From assembly GCF_009725985.1 (NCBI RefSeq), contig NZ_RCNR01000014.1, forward strand, positions 42,497 to 106,496: 64,000 nucleotides of DNA, given 5' to 3'. This document shows, piece after piece, positions 18,238 to 27,652 of the stretch. The position numbers were made by a program, and so were the translations under genes. Numbering within the stretch: the first letter of the stretch is position 1; each line of letters opens with the position of its first letter. The notes under the pieces were generated by a model. The model was not told the DNA's origin, made no database searches, and was given only the letters and a program-made list of their open reading frames with translations. Source of the stretch: Zobellia amurskyensis (GTDB lineage Bacteria; Bacteroidota; Bacteroidia; Flavobacteriales; Flavobacteriaceae).

Positions 18238-20079
18238 TTATGTTTTGTAATTGGTGTCCTCGGTTTCGGAACGGTTGTCGTCTATGTCTATATTAATGCC
18301 CTTTTCATCAATATTGATTTGGTTTTTGCCATCAGCACCATTTTCATTTGATTTTATCTGAACCCCGTCTTCACCTATTTTCATTTTGAAAGATTCACCA
18401 TCGTCTTGAATGTCTATGTCAATTCCGTTTTCATCTATTCTGATTTTGTTCCTTCCTTTATTGTCATCATCGTCTTCATCTACAATCTCAGGACATTCTT
18501 GACATTTTAATTCGCCATCGGATCCCATTTTCCATATTTCGTCCTTAATCTCGCAACCGTCTAGGTCTCTATTGTTTTTAGCATGAAATCTCCAGCAGTT
18601 AAAACCACTTTCTTTGCTGTACTTCAAAACGGTCCCTACGGGAATGAATAGATTAACCCTTACCTCTTGGTTCATGATTTTATTTTCACGAGCAGTGGTC
18701 AGGAAATCTTCAAGTAACAAAGTGTTGCCTTCAATTTTGTACTCATAGTTAATTTTCTCAGCCAGTTCTTCAGCTTTCTCAAAAGACGAACCATCAGATT
18801 CTTTAACGATTTCTATTTTAGCAATTGAGTCTCGTGAGCGCTCAATATAAAAGCTAACATCGTCTAGAACCATGACCTCTTCACCAGCTTCGTTACGGCT
18901 AATGGTAAGTCCGTCTAATTCAACTCTTCTTTTATTCCTGAAACGGGTGTCATAAGCAACTACCTGAATTTCTAATGTATCGGTCATATCTCTAAAATAG
19001 AGGTCTTCGGTAACCTCGGTAGTATCAGAATAGGCACGTGCTGCAGCTTGCTTTATGCCAAAGACAATCAGCATTATAATGGATATCAGCCAAAGGCCCA
19101 ATAAAGAGAACTTGGCAATGCTTCCAATAGATTTTAAGTTGTTCACCAAAATTTTCAATCCTAAATAGAGAAGGAAGAAAAATGGAATACCTATAGCAAA
19201 GAAACCAAGCATGGATACCAACCAAATAGGCATGTTACTTGCATCTACTAGATTATACATATTAAGACCAGGTATCTGGACCATATCTGAAATACCCACG
19301 GTTATCATGCCTATAAAAAGGCCTATAATAGTAGAAGCTCCAATAATAATCAAGAGTACACCAATGAACTTTCCAAAAACCTTAAAGAAGAACATGATAA
19401 TATCTCCAAGAGTATCAAAAAAGGACTTGCCTCCACTTTTTACTTTATTACCTACATTTTCATAATCGACGCTCTTAATTTTTTGGGCAACATCATCAAA
19501 GCCTTCCTTGACCTTGCGTTCTATATTGCTGATGTTGACGTCCTCCCCCCGCATATCCAACTTTTGCGAAGTAGTAACAGCTTCGGGAATCAATAACCAA
19601 AGTAAACCGTAGATCAAAATAAATCCACCCGAAGAACCAATGGTTAAAAACACCCATATTAAACGAACCCAAAGTGGGTCTATATTAAAATAGTGCGCCA
19701 GACCAGAAGAAACCCCAGCTACATATTTCTGCTCCGTATCTCGGTACAGCTTTTTGGATTTTCTTGGTTCGGAATGGTTTTTATTTGTGTTAGGTTCATC
19801 CTCAAAAATATCCTCGTCAACCATATAGTCCTCTGGTTGTCCCATTATGGCAATGACCTCGTCTACCTGTTTTTGCGTAATGACCTGACGGTCGTTGTCA
19901 AGCTTTTCATGAAATAGTTCTGCAATACGTGCTTCAATGTCTGCCAGAATCTCATCACTGCCCGGTGTGTTGGCAAAAGAGCGCTTCACGGACTCCAGAT
20001 AGCGCTGCATTTTGTTATATGCGTCTTCATCCATATGGAAGAGCATATTTGCTAGATTAATGTTTATAGTTTTGTTCAT
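18238..20079 (-). CDS. PspC-domain membrane protein with acidic repeat C-terminus
   Basis: A 613-residue protein. Residues 1-100 are a soluble helical region (NLANMLFHMDEDAYNKM, DIEARIAELF); a PspC domain follows at about 109-168 (KKLYRDTEQKYVAGVSSGLA, ending WLLIPEA) with its membrane segments. Further membrane helices lie around 235-360. The rest is predicted extracytoplasmic and ends in Asp/Asn/Gly-rich repeats of the type IDENGIDIDIQDD and IDEKGINIDIDD. It sits between a PadR regulator and a GIN lipoprotein, the standard Bacteroidetes arrangement. A role in membrane stress is inferred from the PspC domain. Confidence 0.9.
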   Translation of the reverse strand: MNKTININLANMLFHMDEDAYNKMQRYLESVKRSFANTPGSDEILADIEARIAELFHEKLDNDRQVITQKQVDEVIAIMGQPEDYMVDEDIFEDEPNTNKNHSEPRKSKKLYRDTEQKYVAGVSSGLAHYFNIDPLWVRLIWVFLTIGSSGGFILIYGLLWLLIPEAVTTSQKLDMRGEDVNISNIERKVKEGFDDVAQKIKSVDYENVGNKVKSGGKSFFDTLGDIIMFFFKVFGKFIGVLLIIIGASTIIGLFIGMITVGISDMVQIPGLNMYNLVDASNMPIWLVSMLGFFAIGIPFFFLLYLGLKILVNNLKSIGSIAKFSLLGLWLISIIMLIVFGIKQAAARAYSDTTEVTEDLYFRDMTDTLEIQVVAYDTRFRNKRRVELDGLTISRNEAGEEVMVLDDVSFYIERSRDSIAKIEIVKESDGSSFEKAEELAEKINYEYKIEGNTLLLEDFLTTARENKIMNQEVRVNLFIPVGTVLKYSKESGFNCWRFHAKNNRDLDGCEIKDEIWKMGSDGELKCQECPEIVDEDDDDNKGRNKIRIDENGIDIDIQDDGESFKMKIGEDGVQIKSNENGADGKNQINIDEKGINIDIDDNRSETEDTNYKT

Positions 20080-20140
20080 CTTTAGTTGTTTTTCTCTGTA
20101 AATACATAATAGCTATGAAGTTACAGGGTAGTTTTTAGGT

Positions 20141-20470
20141 TTATTTATTGTTGGTTACCAGATTTGTTGCTGTTCTAAGCTCGTCCCAAGTGCTATCCAG
20201 TTCTTTTAGAAAGAGTTTACCGGTTTCTGTTAGTGCATAATATTTTCTTGGGGGGCCAGAGGTTGACTCTTCCCAGCGGTAGCTAAGTAATCCCGCATTT
20301 TTTAATCGGGTCAGTAAAGGGTAAATTGTGCCCTCTACAACAAGCATTTTCGCATCTTTTAGCGTTCCAAGAATTTCAGAGGCGTATTTGTCTTTCCCAT
20401 TTAAGATAGACAGAATACAATACTCCAAAACACCCTTACGCATTTGTGCTTTTGTATTTTCTACATTCAT
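20141..20470 (-). CDS. PadR-family transcriptional regulator
   Basis: A 109-residue winged-helix regulator. The ATG at 20470 is preferred because the family fold begins soon after it (MRKGVLEYCILSIL); an upstream in-frame start would add 24 unusual residues. Seen in order: YASEILGTLKDAKMLVVEGTIYPLLTRLKNAGLL, broken here as recognition helix, and wing KYYALTETGK (family features). It is 61 bases upstream of the PspC gene and probably represses this operon in response to an envelope or chemical signal. Confidence 0.92.
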   Translation of the reverse strand: MNVENTKAQMRKGVLEYCILSILNGKDKYASEILGTLKDAKMLVVEGTIYPLLTRLKNAGLLSYRWEESTSGPPRKYYALTETGKLFLKELDSTWDELRTATNLVTNNK

Positions 20471-20685
20471 AATTTCTTTTTGCTTTTTATGCAGTTCCTT
20501 TAAATTGGGGGAACGTGTCTGTTCATAAATGGTACGCTGCATAGTGTGATTGTTCGTTTTTTTTCTACTCCAAATCTGTTTAGGTTACCGCCCCGTGATT
20601 AGTGAGGCCCTGATACAAATTTTGAGTAAATTGATTGATGAATAAACTCCTTTTTGACTGGGGTGTGATGAGCACCCTTTTTATA

Positions 20686-21138
20686 TTAATGAAGGCTGAT
20701 GACCCTTGTAATCTTCCAAATGGAATCTGTCTGTTGCCATATCATTATAAATTTTCCTGGTTTTGAAATGGCATCCGGCTCTTGGTTGTTATGAAATTTG
20801 TGCAATCCTATTTCTACTGCACCAAACCCGTTTATAGGATACACTTCAATACTACCTTCAACTAACTCCCTTGTTACTTTACCACAAATATTCTTTTTTA
20901 AACTTTCAAGCAAATCTTGTTTTGATGTGGATAGCCCTCCCTTGTCATGGTAGAATTCTAAATCTTCGGCGTACATCTCTGCTTGCTTTTCCATATTACA
21001 GGTGTTATATGCTTCAAAGTATTCAGCATCCAAATTCGTAATAGTTTCCTTTAATTGGTCTTCGCTAGTAGCTTGTGCTGCCATTTCCAAAAAACTTGAA
21101 ACGAAAACTATTGCGATAAGGAGAGTAGCGGATTTCAT
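20686..21138 (-). CDS. Secreted SnoaL-like/DUF4440 (NTF2-fold) protein
   Basis: A 150-residue protein with signal peptide (LLIAIVFVSSFLEMAAQA) and an NTF2-like fold: LDAEYFEAYNTCNMEKQAEMY, then EDLEFYHDKGG and a terminal strand ending WKITRVISLH. Proteins of this type can be enzymes or binding proteins, and no catalytic residues identify a reaction here. Its start overlaps the stop of the DUF4870 gene by one base (TAATG), so the two are translationally coupled. Confidence 0.8.
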   Translation of the reverse strand: MKSATLLIAIVFVSSFLEMAAQATSEDQLKETITNLDAEYFEAYNTCNMEKQAEMYAEDLEFYHDKGGLSTSKQDLLESLKKNICGKVTRELVEGSIEVYPINGFGAVEIGLHKFHNNQEPDAISKPGKFIMIWQQTDSIWKITRVISLH

Positions 21139-21617
21139 TATTTTATAAATTTTATAGTGATGGGATAAGAAAACTCTTGTCCTTCGTTAGTTTTAATGAC
21201 CGCTAAAATGGTATATACTACGTTCACCACAAATAGAGCTCCGTGAGCTAAACCTGCCACACCTAATGGAAATAACCAAGAACTAAATCTGAAAGTTTCA
21301 TTAAAATCAATATGTAAATTATTGTAATCGTTCAAATGGTCAAATCCGAATAACCCACCATTGAGGAAATCAGGAAAGAAACCAATGAATAACGGTATAC
21401 TTATCATACCCAAAACAATAGAGTAGAGCAGAAGGCTAATTTGGAAGTTTAAAACCTGTTTTCCAGAATAATCTACAAGCGCGGAATCTTTCTTATTGGC
21501 AGACCATAATACCAACGGAATAATAAAATTTCCGAAAGGAATAAAGAATTTTGACAACGAAGAAGCATGCACAATAGCTGCTAAATTTCGTTCGTGTTTT
21601 GTTAATGTACTTTCCAT
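21138..21617 (-). CDS. DUF4870 membrane protein
   Basis: A 159-residue inner membrane protein with three to four hydrophobic segments. The N-terminus carries the family pattern (NLAAIVHASSL, PLVLWSANKKDS, VDYSGKQVLNFQIS), and the C-terminal helices follow a loop near residues 85-110. The function of DUF4870 is unknown. It is upstream of and overlaps the DUF4440 gene by one base. Confidence 0.85.
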   Translation of the reverse strand: MESTLTKHERNLAAIVHASSLSKFFIPFGNFIIPLVLWSANKKDSALVDYSGKQVLNFQISLLLYSIVLGMISIPLFIGFFPDFLNGGLFGFDHLNDYNNLHIDFNETFRFSSWLFPLGVAGLAHGALFVVNVVYTILAVIKTNEGQEFSYPITIKFIK

Positions 21618-21702
21618 GGCTTAGTAATTTCTTATGCAAATATATGTCTAAAAGAAGGTACTATGCAAAACAAAGTACTAAAAATTAACATGAAATTAAC
21701 AA

Positions 21703-21732
21703 TTGTAAAAAGGAAAAATTTCAATACATTTA
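21703..21732 (+). promoter_or_regulatory. Candidate Bacteroidetes promoter for the DUF4442 gene
   Basis: TTG at 21703-21705, a 19-base spacer, then TACATTTA at 21725-21732 (one mismatch to TAnnTTTG), ending 18 bases before the start codon. Confidence 0.5.
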
Positions 21733-21750
21733 GAGAAAATATATAAGACC

Positions 21751-22206
21751 ATGGCAGTATCTACGGGCAAGTTCAACACATTTACCTTTTTTAAATTACC
21801 ATCTGCATGGTGGTGTGGGGTAAGGTTGAGACATATGGATGAAAAGAAGGCAATTGTAACCGTTAGGCATAAATGGTTTAATCAAAACCCGTTTAAAAGT
21901 ATGTTTTGGGCGGTGCAAGGCATGGCTGCAGAGCTAAGCACTGGCGCTATGGTTATTGCTCAAATTAAAGAAAGCGGAAAAAAAATATCTATGCTTGTAG
22001 CAAATAATAATGCTAACTTTTCTAAAAAGGCTACTGGAAAAATAACATTTACCTGTGAGGACGGTCACTTAATTAAAGAGGCTATAGATAAAACCGTTGC
22101 TACTGGAGAGGGACAGGCGTTTTGGATGAAGTCCGTTGGTGTAAATGAGGATGGAGTAGTGGTGTCTACCTTTAATTTTGAGTGGACTGTGCGAGTGAAG
22201 AAATAA
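21751..22206 (+). CDS. DUF4442 hotdog-fold protein
   Basis: A 151-residue cytoplasmic protein of the DUF4442 group, related to acyl-CoA thioesterases. Visible are the N-terminal LPSAWWCGVRL, then KWFNQNPFKSMFWAVQGMAAELSTG, which aligns with the hotdog central helix, and a C-terminal strand FNFEWTVRVKK. Substrate unknown. It begins a same-strand run of five genes on to 24940; the next gene is 75 bases away. Confidence 0.82.
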   Translation: MAVSTGKFNTFTFFKLPSAWWCGVRLRHMDEKKAIVTVRHKWFNQNPFKSMFWAVQGMAAELSTGAMVIAQIKESGKKISMLVANNNANFSKKATGKITFTCEDGHLIKEAIDKTVATGEGQAFWMKSVGVNEDGVVVSTFNFEWTVRVKK

Positions 22207-22281
22207 TTATTTTTTCATTATTCCTGTAACATTTCTACTAGAAACATCAACTAACTACCATCAACAAAAAACAAAAAATAG

Positions 22282-23079
22282 ATGAACGCACACGAGATAG
22301 ATTACGAGATTTATGGTGAAGAAATGCAATATGTAGAAATAGAACTAGACCCGCAAGAAGCCGTAGTGGCCGAGGCCGGTAGTTTTATGATGATGGATTC
22401 CGATATTAAGATGGATACCATTTTTGGAGATGGTTCTAACCAAGATAACAGCGTATTGGGAAAGATTTTTTCCGCAGGAAAACGAATCTTGACTGGAGAG
22501 AGCCTTTTTATGACGGCTTTTTTAAATATAGGTCGGGGAAAAAAGAAAGTCAGTTTTGCATCTCCCTATCCCGGAAAAATACTGGCCATAGATTTATCTG
22601 AAAAGCAAGGTAAATTTATTTGCCAAAAAGATGCTTTTCTCTGTGCTGCGCAAGGGGTGTCCGTTGGTATAGAGTTTTCCAAAAAGCTGGGAAGAGGTTT
22701 ATTTGGTGGAGAAGGTTTCATCATGCAAAAGTTGGAAGGTGATGGTATGGCCTTTGTACATGCTGGTGGTACTATGGCAAAAAAGGAACTTGCTGTAGGC
22801 GAGGTGCTGAAAGTAGATACGGGCTGTATTGTTGGTTTTTCCCAAACTGTAGATTATGATATAGAATTTGTAGGTGGTATTAAAAATACGGTTTTTGGTG
22901 GTGAAGGTCTTTTCTTTGCTACTTTAAGAGGTCCAGGAACGGTTTATGTTCAATCCCTGCCGTTCAGCAGACTTGCGGGTAGGGTTTTGGCTTCTATCCC
23001 AAGAGGAGGTAAAGATAAAGGCGAAGGAAGTATTCTGGGAACCTTAGGTGATATTGTTGGAGGTGATAATCGCTTTTAG
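22282..23079 (+). CDS. TIGR00266/AIM24-family protein
   Basis: A 265-residue member of the AIM24-like family (double-psi beta-barrel-like fold). Typical segments are VEIELDPQEAVVAEAGSFMMM near 20-40, KIFSAGKRILTGESLFMTAF, GRGLFGGEGFIMQKLEGDG, and GGIKNTVFGGEGLFFATLRGPG. The bacterial function is unknown; the yeast relative is mitochondrial. The length is normal. It shares a direction with the DUF4442 and DUF2461 genes (75- and 41-base gaps). Confidence 0.88.
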   Translation: MNAHEIDYEIYGEEMQYVEIELDPQEAVVAEAGSFMMMDSDIKMDTIFGDGSNQDNSVLGKIFSAGKRILTGESLFMTAFLNIGRGKKKVSFASPYPGKILAIDLSEKQGKFICQKDAFLCAAQGVSVGIEFSKKLGRGLFGGEGFIMQKLEGDGMAFVHAGGTMAKKELAVGEVLKVDTGCIVGFSQTVDYDIEFVGGIKNTVFGGEGLFFATLRGPGTVYVQSLPFSRLAGRVLASIPRGGKDKGEGSILGTLGDIVGGDNRF

Positions 23080-23120
23080 AGTGAACTTATTATAAGATGC
23101 GCATCAGTCGCAATATTTAA

Positions 23121-23777
23121 ATGGATTTTAAGAATCTAATAGAATTTTTAAAGGCACTCAACTCCAATAATTCTAAAGAGTGGATGGATGCCAATCGTAA
23201 ATGGTACAAAGAAGTACGCACAGATTTTGTAAAATGGTTGGACCATATGAACATTATCTTGGCCGATTTGGATGACGAGTATTATGATACACCGGGAAAG
23301 AAGGGAATCAATAGAATTAACAATAATCTAATGTTTCACCCTAACAAGCCAGTGTACAAAGACCATTTTGGAGCGGGATTGGACAAAAGACCGTTAACAG
23401 GTGATTTTTACATTGAAATAGGTGTTGAAAGATGCATCATGGCAGGTGGTTTTTGGCGCCCAGATTCTTCAACGTTAAAAAGTATACGTGATGCTATAGA
23501 TTACGATGGTGAGGTTTTTGAGAAAATTATAACCCAAAAATCCTTTAAGAATGTTTTTGGTGGACTTTATGAAGATGCTAAGCTTATAAAAGCTCCCAAA
23601 GGGTTTTCCAATTCACATGAGCATATTCAACTTTTACGGAATAAAACGTTTGCTGTGGCGCACGAATTTTCTACTAATGAAGTGTTTAGTGCTGATTTTG
23701 AAGAAAAAATTATCAATGTATACAAAGAAATGCTACCTTTTAGAAGATATCTTAATAAAGCGGTTACCGTAGCTTGA
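23121..23777 (+). CDS. DUF2461 protein
   Basis: A 218-residue protein of the DUF2461/TIGR02453 family. Visible are FLKALNSNNSKEWMDANRKWYKE at the start (read as family N-terminus), then INRINNNLMFHPNKPVYKDHFGA, the GGFWRPDS segment and LIKAPKGFSNSHEHIQLLR. No biochemical role is established. It follows the AIM24-like gene by 41 bases. Confidence 0.88.
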   Translation: MDFKNLIEFLKALNSNNSKEWMDANRKWYKEVRTDFVKWLDHMNIILADLDDEYYDTPGKKGINRINNNLMFHPNKPVYKDHFGAGLDKRPLTGDFYIEIGVERCIMAGGFWRPDSSTLKSIRDAIDYDGEVFEKIITQKSFKNVFGGLYEDAKLIKAPKGFSNSHEHIQLLRNKTFAVAHEFSTNEVFSADFEEKIINVYKEMLPFRRYLNKAVTVA

Positions 23778-23873
23778 AAAAGCAAAAAAAATAAATGTTT
23801 TGCATATTTTTATTTCAAGTTTGAGTTAAATCTTTAGATTTGAAAGATTTTTCTTACTATATTTTGTGTAATT

Positions 23874-24293
23874 ATGGAATTTGAAGAAGTTATCCCGTTA
23901 ACAATTTGGATTATAGACGACGACTTGGTGTCCTTGTTTGCAGCCCGTTATGGCATAGAACAACTGGATAAACCATACAATGTTATTGATTTTGATAGTG
24001 CGGAGGTAGCCCTTAAAGTTTTGTCCGACAGTTTTGAGGGAGACGAAAAATTTCCTGATATTATTCTGCTAGATTTGGTAATGCCAAAAATGGATGGGTG
24101 GGAATTTTTAGAAAAATTGGAGACACTGCCAGAGTATATAAAAAATACACATGTATATATTTTGTCCGCATTCCTTAGCACAAAAGAAAGACAACGCGCA
24201 TCTCATCATCCAGAAGTGAAAGGTTATTTTGATAAACCTATTTCTAAAAGGGCCCTTAGTCGTATTTTTGGAGAAAAGGAAGAAGCTAAATAA
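23874..24293 (+). CDS. CheY-like single-domain response regulator
   Basis: A 139-residue receiver domain without an output domain. The acidic pocket is in IIDDDL (15-17), the phosphoacceptor is D67 in LLDLVMPKMDGW, and the conserved Lys is in GYFDKPIS near the C-terminus. No kinase is adjacent. It could relay phosphate or bind a partner. Confidence 0.88.
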   Translation: MEFEEVIPLTIWIIDDDLVSLFAARYGIEQLDKPYNVIDFDSAEVALKVLSDSFEGDEKFPDIILLDLVMPKMDGWEFLEKLETLPEYIKNTHVYILSAFLSTKERQRASHHPEVKGYFDKPISKRALSRIFGEKEEAK

Positions 24294-24355
24294 CGGTATT
24301 TGCCTGAATACTATTGGCCTTTGCCTAATTTTAACCCACGAACATACATTCTAAA

Positions 24356-24940
24356 GTGAAAAACGGCACCATAAAAAACATAAAAAAAGAAGTCTTATCA
24401 GATAATTGGTACACCTTAAACAAATATGTTTACGATTATCAAAAAGAAGATGGTTCTTGGGAAACCCAGGAGCGTGAAGCTTATGATCGTGGCAACGGTG
24501 CGGCAATATTATTGTACAACCAGAAGAAAGGTACCGTAGTACTTACACAACAATTTCGAATGCCTACCTATGTAAACGGCAATTCTAACGGACTTATGAT
24601 AGAAGTTTGTGCCGGTCTTTTGGATGGTGATAATCCTGAAGATTGCATCAAAAAAGAGGTGGAAGAGGAAACGGGGTACCAGATAGAAAATGTTCAAAAA
24701 GTGTTTGAATCTTATATGTCTCCAGGTTCGGTTACTGAAGTACTCCATTTTTTTGTTGGGGCCTACGAAGAAAAAATGAAAATTGGAGATGGTGGTGGCG
24801 CTGAAGATGAAACCGAAAACATAGAAGTTTTGGAGTATCCGTTTGATGTAGCCATGAGTATGATAAAATCTGGAGAGATAAAAGATGCAAAGACCATTTT
24901 GTTACTTCAATATGCCGCTGTTCACAAATTACTGGAATAG
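24356..24940 (+). CDS. nudK: Nudix hydrolase, NudK-like (GDP-mannose pyrophosphatase type)
   Basis: A 194-residue Nudix hydrolase. The start is a GTG at 24356; no ATG lies in frame at a better place. The Nudix box is GLLDGDNPEDCIKKEVEEETGY, with the KE-x-EE-x-G core intact, but the first Glu of the consensus (present in E. coli NudK) is Asn. TQQFRMPTYVNGN and SYMSPGSVTE also match NudK, which cleaves GDP-mannose. The length matches E. coli NudK (191). The substrate is inferred. Confidence 0.82.
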   Translation: MKNGTIKNIKKEVLSDNWYTLNKYVYDYQKEDGSWETQEREAYDRGNGAAILLYNQKKGTVVLTQQFRMPTYVNGNSNGLMIEVCAGLLDGDNPEDCIKKEVEEETGYQIENVQKVFESYMSPGSVTEVLHFFVGAYEEKMKIGDGGGAEDETENIEVLEYPFDVAMSMIKSGEIKDAKTILLLQYAAVHKLLE

Positions 24941-24968
24941 CTACCTCAGGTGATTCTTATATTCTAAA

Positions 24969-26237
24969 TTAATAGATATCCGCAATTTTCCGCAAGACCT
25001 GCTGCATGTTATTTTTAACCTTAGAAGTAGGTTGTTGGTAATGGTTGTTCATGAAGCTGAAAATCAACGTTTTTCCAGTTTTGGTAATGAGATAACCACT
25101 TAAACAATAATTGTTGCTTAAACTGCCAGATTTGGCGTATAGCTTTGGATATCCGTTGTTGTAATCCCATCCTTTTAATGTTCCTGAAACTCCATTTTCA
25201 GGGAAAATAGAGAATAACCGTTTCTTAGGAACAGTTCGGTACATTTTGTTGAGCACAGCCACCATTGATTCAGGAGTAAATAAATTATACCGGGAAAGTC
25301 CTGATCCATCAACCCATCTTGGTTGTTGTTTGAGGTCCGCTAGTTGGTTTTTCAAAATGTGAGTTCTTGTTTTTTTTCCGCTAAGCGTATCGGAGAGGGT
25401 AGAGGATGATAAAATTAGTAATTGTTCCGCAATGAAATTATCGCTCTCATGCATCATTCGCACATACAGCGAATCGGACGGTTGCCCGTAAAGTATTTCT
25501 TTTTTACCCGCAAGCGGCTCATTGGACAATGTTATTTTTTTGTCCAGAGCAGATTCCAACAATTTCCTGGTTAAAACCGAATCTGTTCGAAATGGAATTT
25601 CTATAGTGTCTTTACGGGAAGGTGAAAAGTAAAAGGTGTTATGTTCCAATTCCCTATTTTTTTTATACCACGTACGTACAATGTCGGCTTTAAAGAAGTC
25701 AGGTTTTACATTTAGCCCTTTTGTATTTGAGATGCTTGTAACATTGCCATAAAGAGGTAAGGAAGTCATTTCTGGCTGATAGTAATATTGATAATCGTCC
25801 CAAGCCCAGCCTTGTCCTAACTTTTCATCCTCAAAATTATTCAGGTTAAATACGATGGTGCTGTAGTTTTGCAAAAAATCGTAAGCCGTACGATCCTGAA
25901 AATGCGGATGTAAAAAGGAAGGGTCTCCCGTTCCCTCTACATATAGGGTGTTATTTTTGGAGATATATTTTAAAGCAGGAACTTTCTGGGGTAACAATTG
26001 TAAAGAAGCAAATAGTGTAAATATTTTAGTGTTGCTTGCAGGTGTAAAGTATTTCTCACTTTGATGCGCGTACAAGGTGTCGTTCGTTTCTGGGTCTAAA
26101 ACTAGTAAACCCACAAATTGATTCTTGTAAAAATCAGAAAGAACAATACTGTCTGTAGATTTTTGAATGGTCTTTTTGTATGAACTACAGCTAGTTGCGA
26201 AAATAAGCACAACAAGAATAAATAGGGTGTTTTTCAT
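24969..26237 (-). CDS. dacB: PBP4-type D-Ala-D-Ala carboxypeptidase (peptidase S13), lipoprotein
   Basis: A 422-residue low-molecular-mass penicillin-binding protein that trims or cuts murein cross-links in the periplasm. It has a lipoprotein signal (IFATSC). The catalytic S68-N-T-K71 motif lies in TPASNTKIF, the second motif is SDN in MHESDNFIAEQLL, and the third is KSG in LYAKSGSLSNNY (against the usual KTG). The order and spacing match family S13. No neighbour is functionally linked. Confidence 0.87.
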   Translation of the reverse strand: MKNTLFILVVLIFATSCSSYKKTIQKSTDSIVLSDFYKNQFVGLLVLDPETNDTLYAHQSEKYFTPASNTKIFTLFASLQLLPQKVPALKYISKNNTLYVEGTGDPSFLHPHFQDRTAYDFLQNYSTIVFNLNNFEDEKLGQGWAWDDYQYYYQPEMTSLPLYGNVTSISNTKGLNVKPDFFKADIVRTWYKKNRELEHNTFYFSPSRKDTIEIPFRTDSVLTRKLLESALDKKITLSNEPLAGKKEILYGQPSDSLYVRMMHESDNFIAEQLLILSSSTLSDTLSGKKTRTHILKNQLADLKQQPRWVDGSGLSRYNLFTPESMVAVLNKMYRTVPKKRLFSIFPENGVSGTLKGWDYNNGYPKLYAKSGSLSNNYCLSGYLITKTGKTLIFSFMNNHYQQPTSKVKNNMQQVLRKIADIY

Positions 26238-26390
26238 TTTTTAAAGTGTGTCATCGCCCGTACTGCGGCTATTTAACAAGAAATTGGCTAACATTTAACA
26301 ACGCGCATGCAATATAGTAAATGCATAATTGTTTAACTTTATAGAGAGAGAATATCTCTTAAACAACTAATAACTTAAACATTTTGACAT

Positions 26391-26588
26391 ATGGCTAGAG
26401 CTATGCTTGAATACTCTAAAACAGTATTGAAAAAAGTTAGTTTTGACGCAAAATTGTTCATCAAAGAACTACAAAAAGCAGTATCAATGCTGCTACCGGA
26501 AGAAGTAGATGAACTTAAACTCTGGTTACAGCAGTTTATTAACGATAAACCAGAGCTAAAACAAACTCTTATTTATTTAAAGGCATAA
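26391..26588 (+). CDS. Small conserved-type protein of unknown function (65 aa)
   Basis: A 65-residue, soluble, helix-rich protein beginning MARAMLEYSKTVLKKVSFDAK and ending in LIYLKA. It has its own start with an A-rich leader and a strong terminator four bases after the stop, which argues for a real, well-expressed gene. I do not recognise a characterised family. An imperfect -7 box (TAACTTTA) lies about 55 bases upstream. Confidence 0.75.
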   Translation: MARAMLEYSKTVLKKVSFDAKLFIKELQKAVSMLLPEEVDELKLWLQQFINDKPELKQTLIYLKA

Positions 26589-26591
26589 TTA

Positions 26592-26621
26592 AAAAGCCCT
26601 CCATTAGGAGGGCTTTTTTTT
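26592..26621 (+). terminator. Rho-independent terminator of the 65-aa gene
   Basis: An 11-bp perfect stem (AAAAGCCCTCC with GGAGGGCTTTT) with an ATTA loop and a run of eight T. Confidence 0.93.
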
Positions 26622-26681
26622 ATATTACTTCTATATCATATACTAGTATAGTACATAATTAGTGATGTGAACGGGAAATAC

Positions 26682-27620
26682 CTACTTATTAACGGGGCTA
26701 ATAATTTGTACATCTTGAAAAGCGATTGCTCCTCTAACAATGCTAGAGATAACATCTCTTAGCGCATCGGTAATTTGTATTTTCAGTTCACTTTTGTGGT
26801 AGATAAGGCTTATTTCACGTGCTGGTGAAGGTGCCTCAAAGTACTTTAATTTACTTTTCTTTTTATCATCCAATACTAAAGTGTTCAAATAGGGCAGAAG
26901 TGTCATTCCTAAGTTTTCATCGGCTAAATTAATCAACGTCTCAAAACTGCCACTTTCTAAGCGGAATTGCTGGTTGTCTAGATTTCTAGGGGCTTTGCAC
27001 AGGTTAATTACATTATCCCTAAAACAATGGCCATCTTGTAAGAGGAGCACATCACTAATATCAAGGTCCTCGGGTTTTAACGTTTCTACATTTCCAAGTC
27101 TGTGTTCTTTTGGCACGTAGCCCACAAACGGTTCATAATATAAAGGACGTTCTTTTATAAATTCAATGCCCAATGGTGTGGCCGCAATAGCTGCGTCTAT
27201 ATGACCATCTTGAATATTCCGAATAAGTGTTTCGGTACTTTGTTCCTTTATTATCAAATTTACCTTTGGGTATTTGTTGATAAAGGTCTTTAAGAACATG
27301 GGTAACAAGGTAGGCATAATGGTAGGTATGATACCTAAAGTGAAATCACCGCCAATAAATCCTTTTTCTTGATCTACAACATCCTTGATTCTACTGGCCT
27401 CGTTTACTATATTTTTTGCCTGGGCTACTATTTTGGCTCCAACTTCCGTAATGGAAATGGGTTTTTTACTTCTGTCAAAAATCAAGACGTCTAGCTCGTC
27501 CTCCAACTTTTGTACTTGCATACTTAACGTAGGTTGGGTAACAAAGCTTTTTTCGGCAGCTAATGTAAAATTTTTGTACTCGGCAACGGCCAGTACGTAC
27601 TGTAATTGAGTAATTGTCAT
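26682..27620 (-). CDS. oxyR: Hydrogen peroxide-sensing LysR-type activator OxyR
   Basis: A 312-residue LysR-family regulator. The N-terminal helix-turn-helix is FTLAAEKSFVTQPTLSMQV, and the effector domain follows from about residue 90. The peroxide-sensing cysteines are C199 and C208 in DGHCFRDNVINLCKA, the same numbers and spacing as E. coli OxyR. It is divergent from dps across 107 bases containing a candidate OxyR site, as expected for an OxyR-controlled ferritin-like gene. Confidence 0.93.
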   Translation of the reverse strand: MTITQLQYVLAVAEYKNFTLAAEKSFVTQPTLSMQVQKLEDELDVLIFDRSKKPISITEVGAKIVAQAKNIVNEASRIKDVVDQEKGFIGGDFTLGIIPTIMPTLLPMFLKTFINKYPKVNLIIKEQSTETLIRNIQDGHIDAAIAATPLGIEFIKERPLYYEPFVGYVPKEHRLGNVETLKPEDLDISDVLLLQDGHCFRDNVINLCKAPRNLDNQQFRLESGSFETLINLADENLGMTLLPYLNTLVLDDKKKSKLKYFEAPSPAREISLIYHKSELKIQITDALRDVISSIVRGAIAFQDVQIISPVNK

Positions 27621-27652
27621 TTGCTATAAGTTCGAACGATAAAAATATAAAA

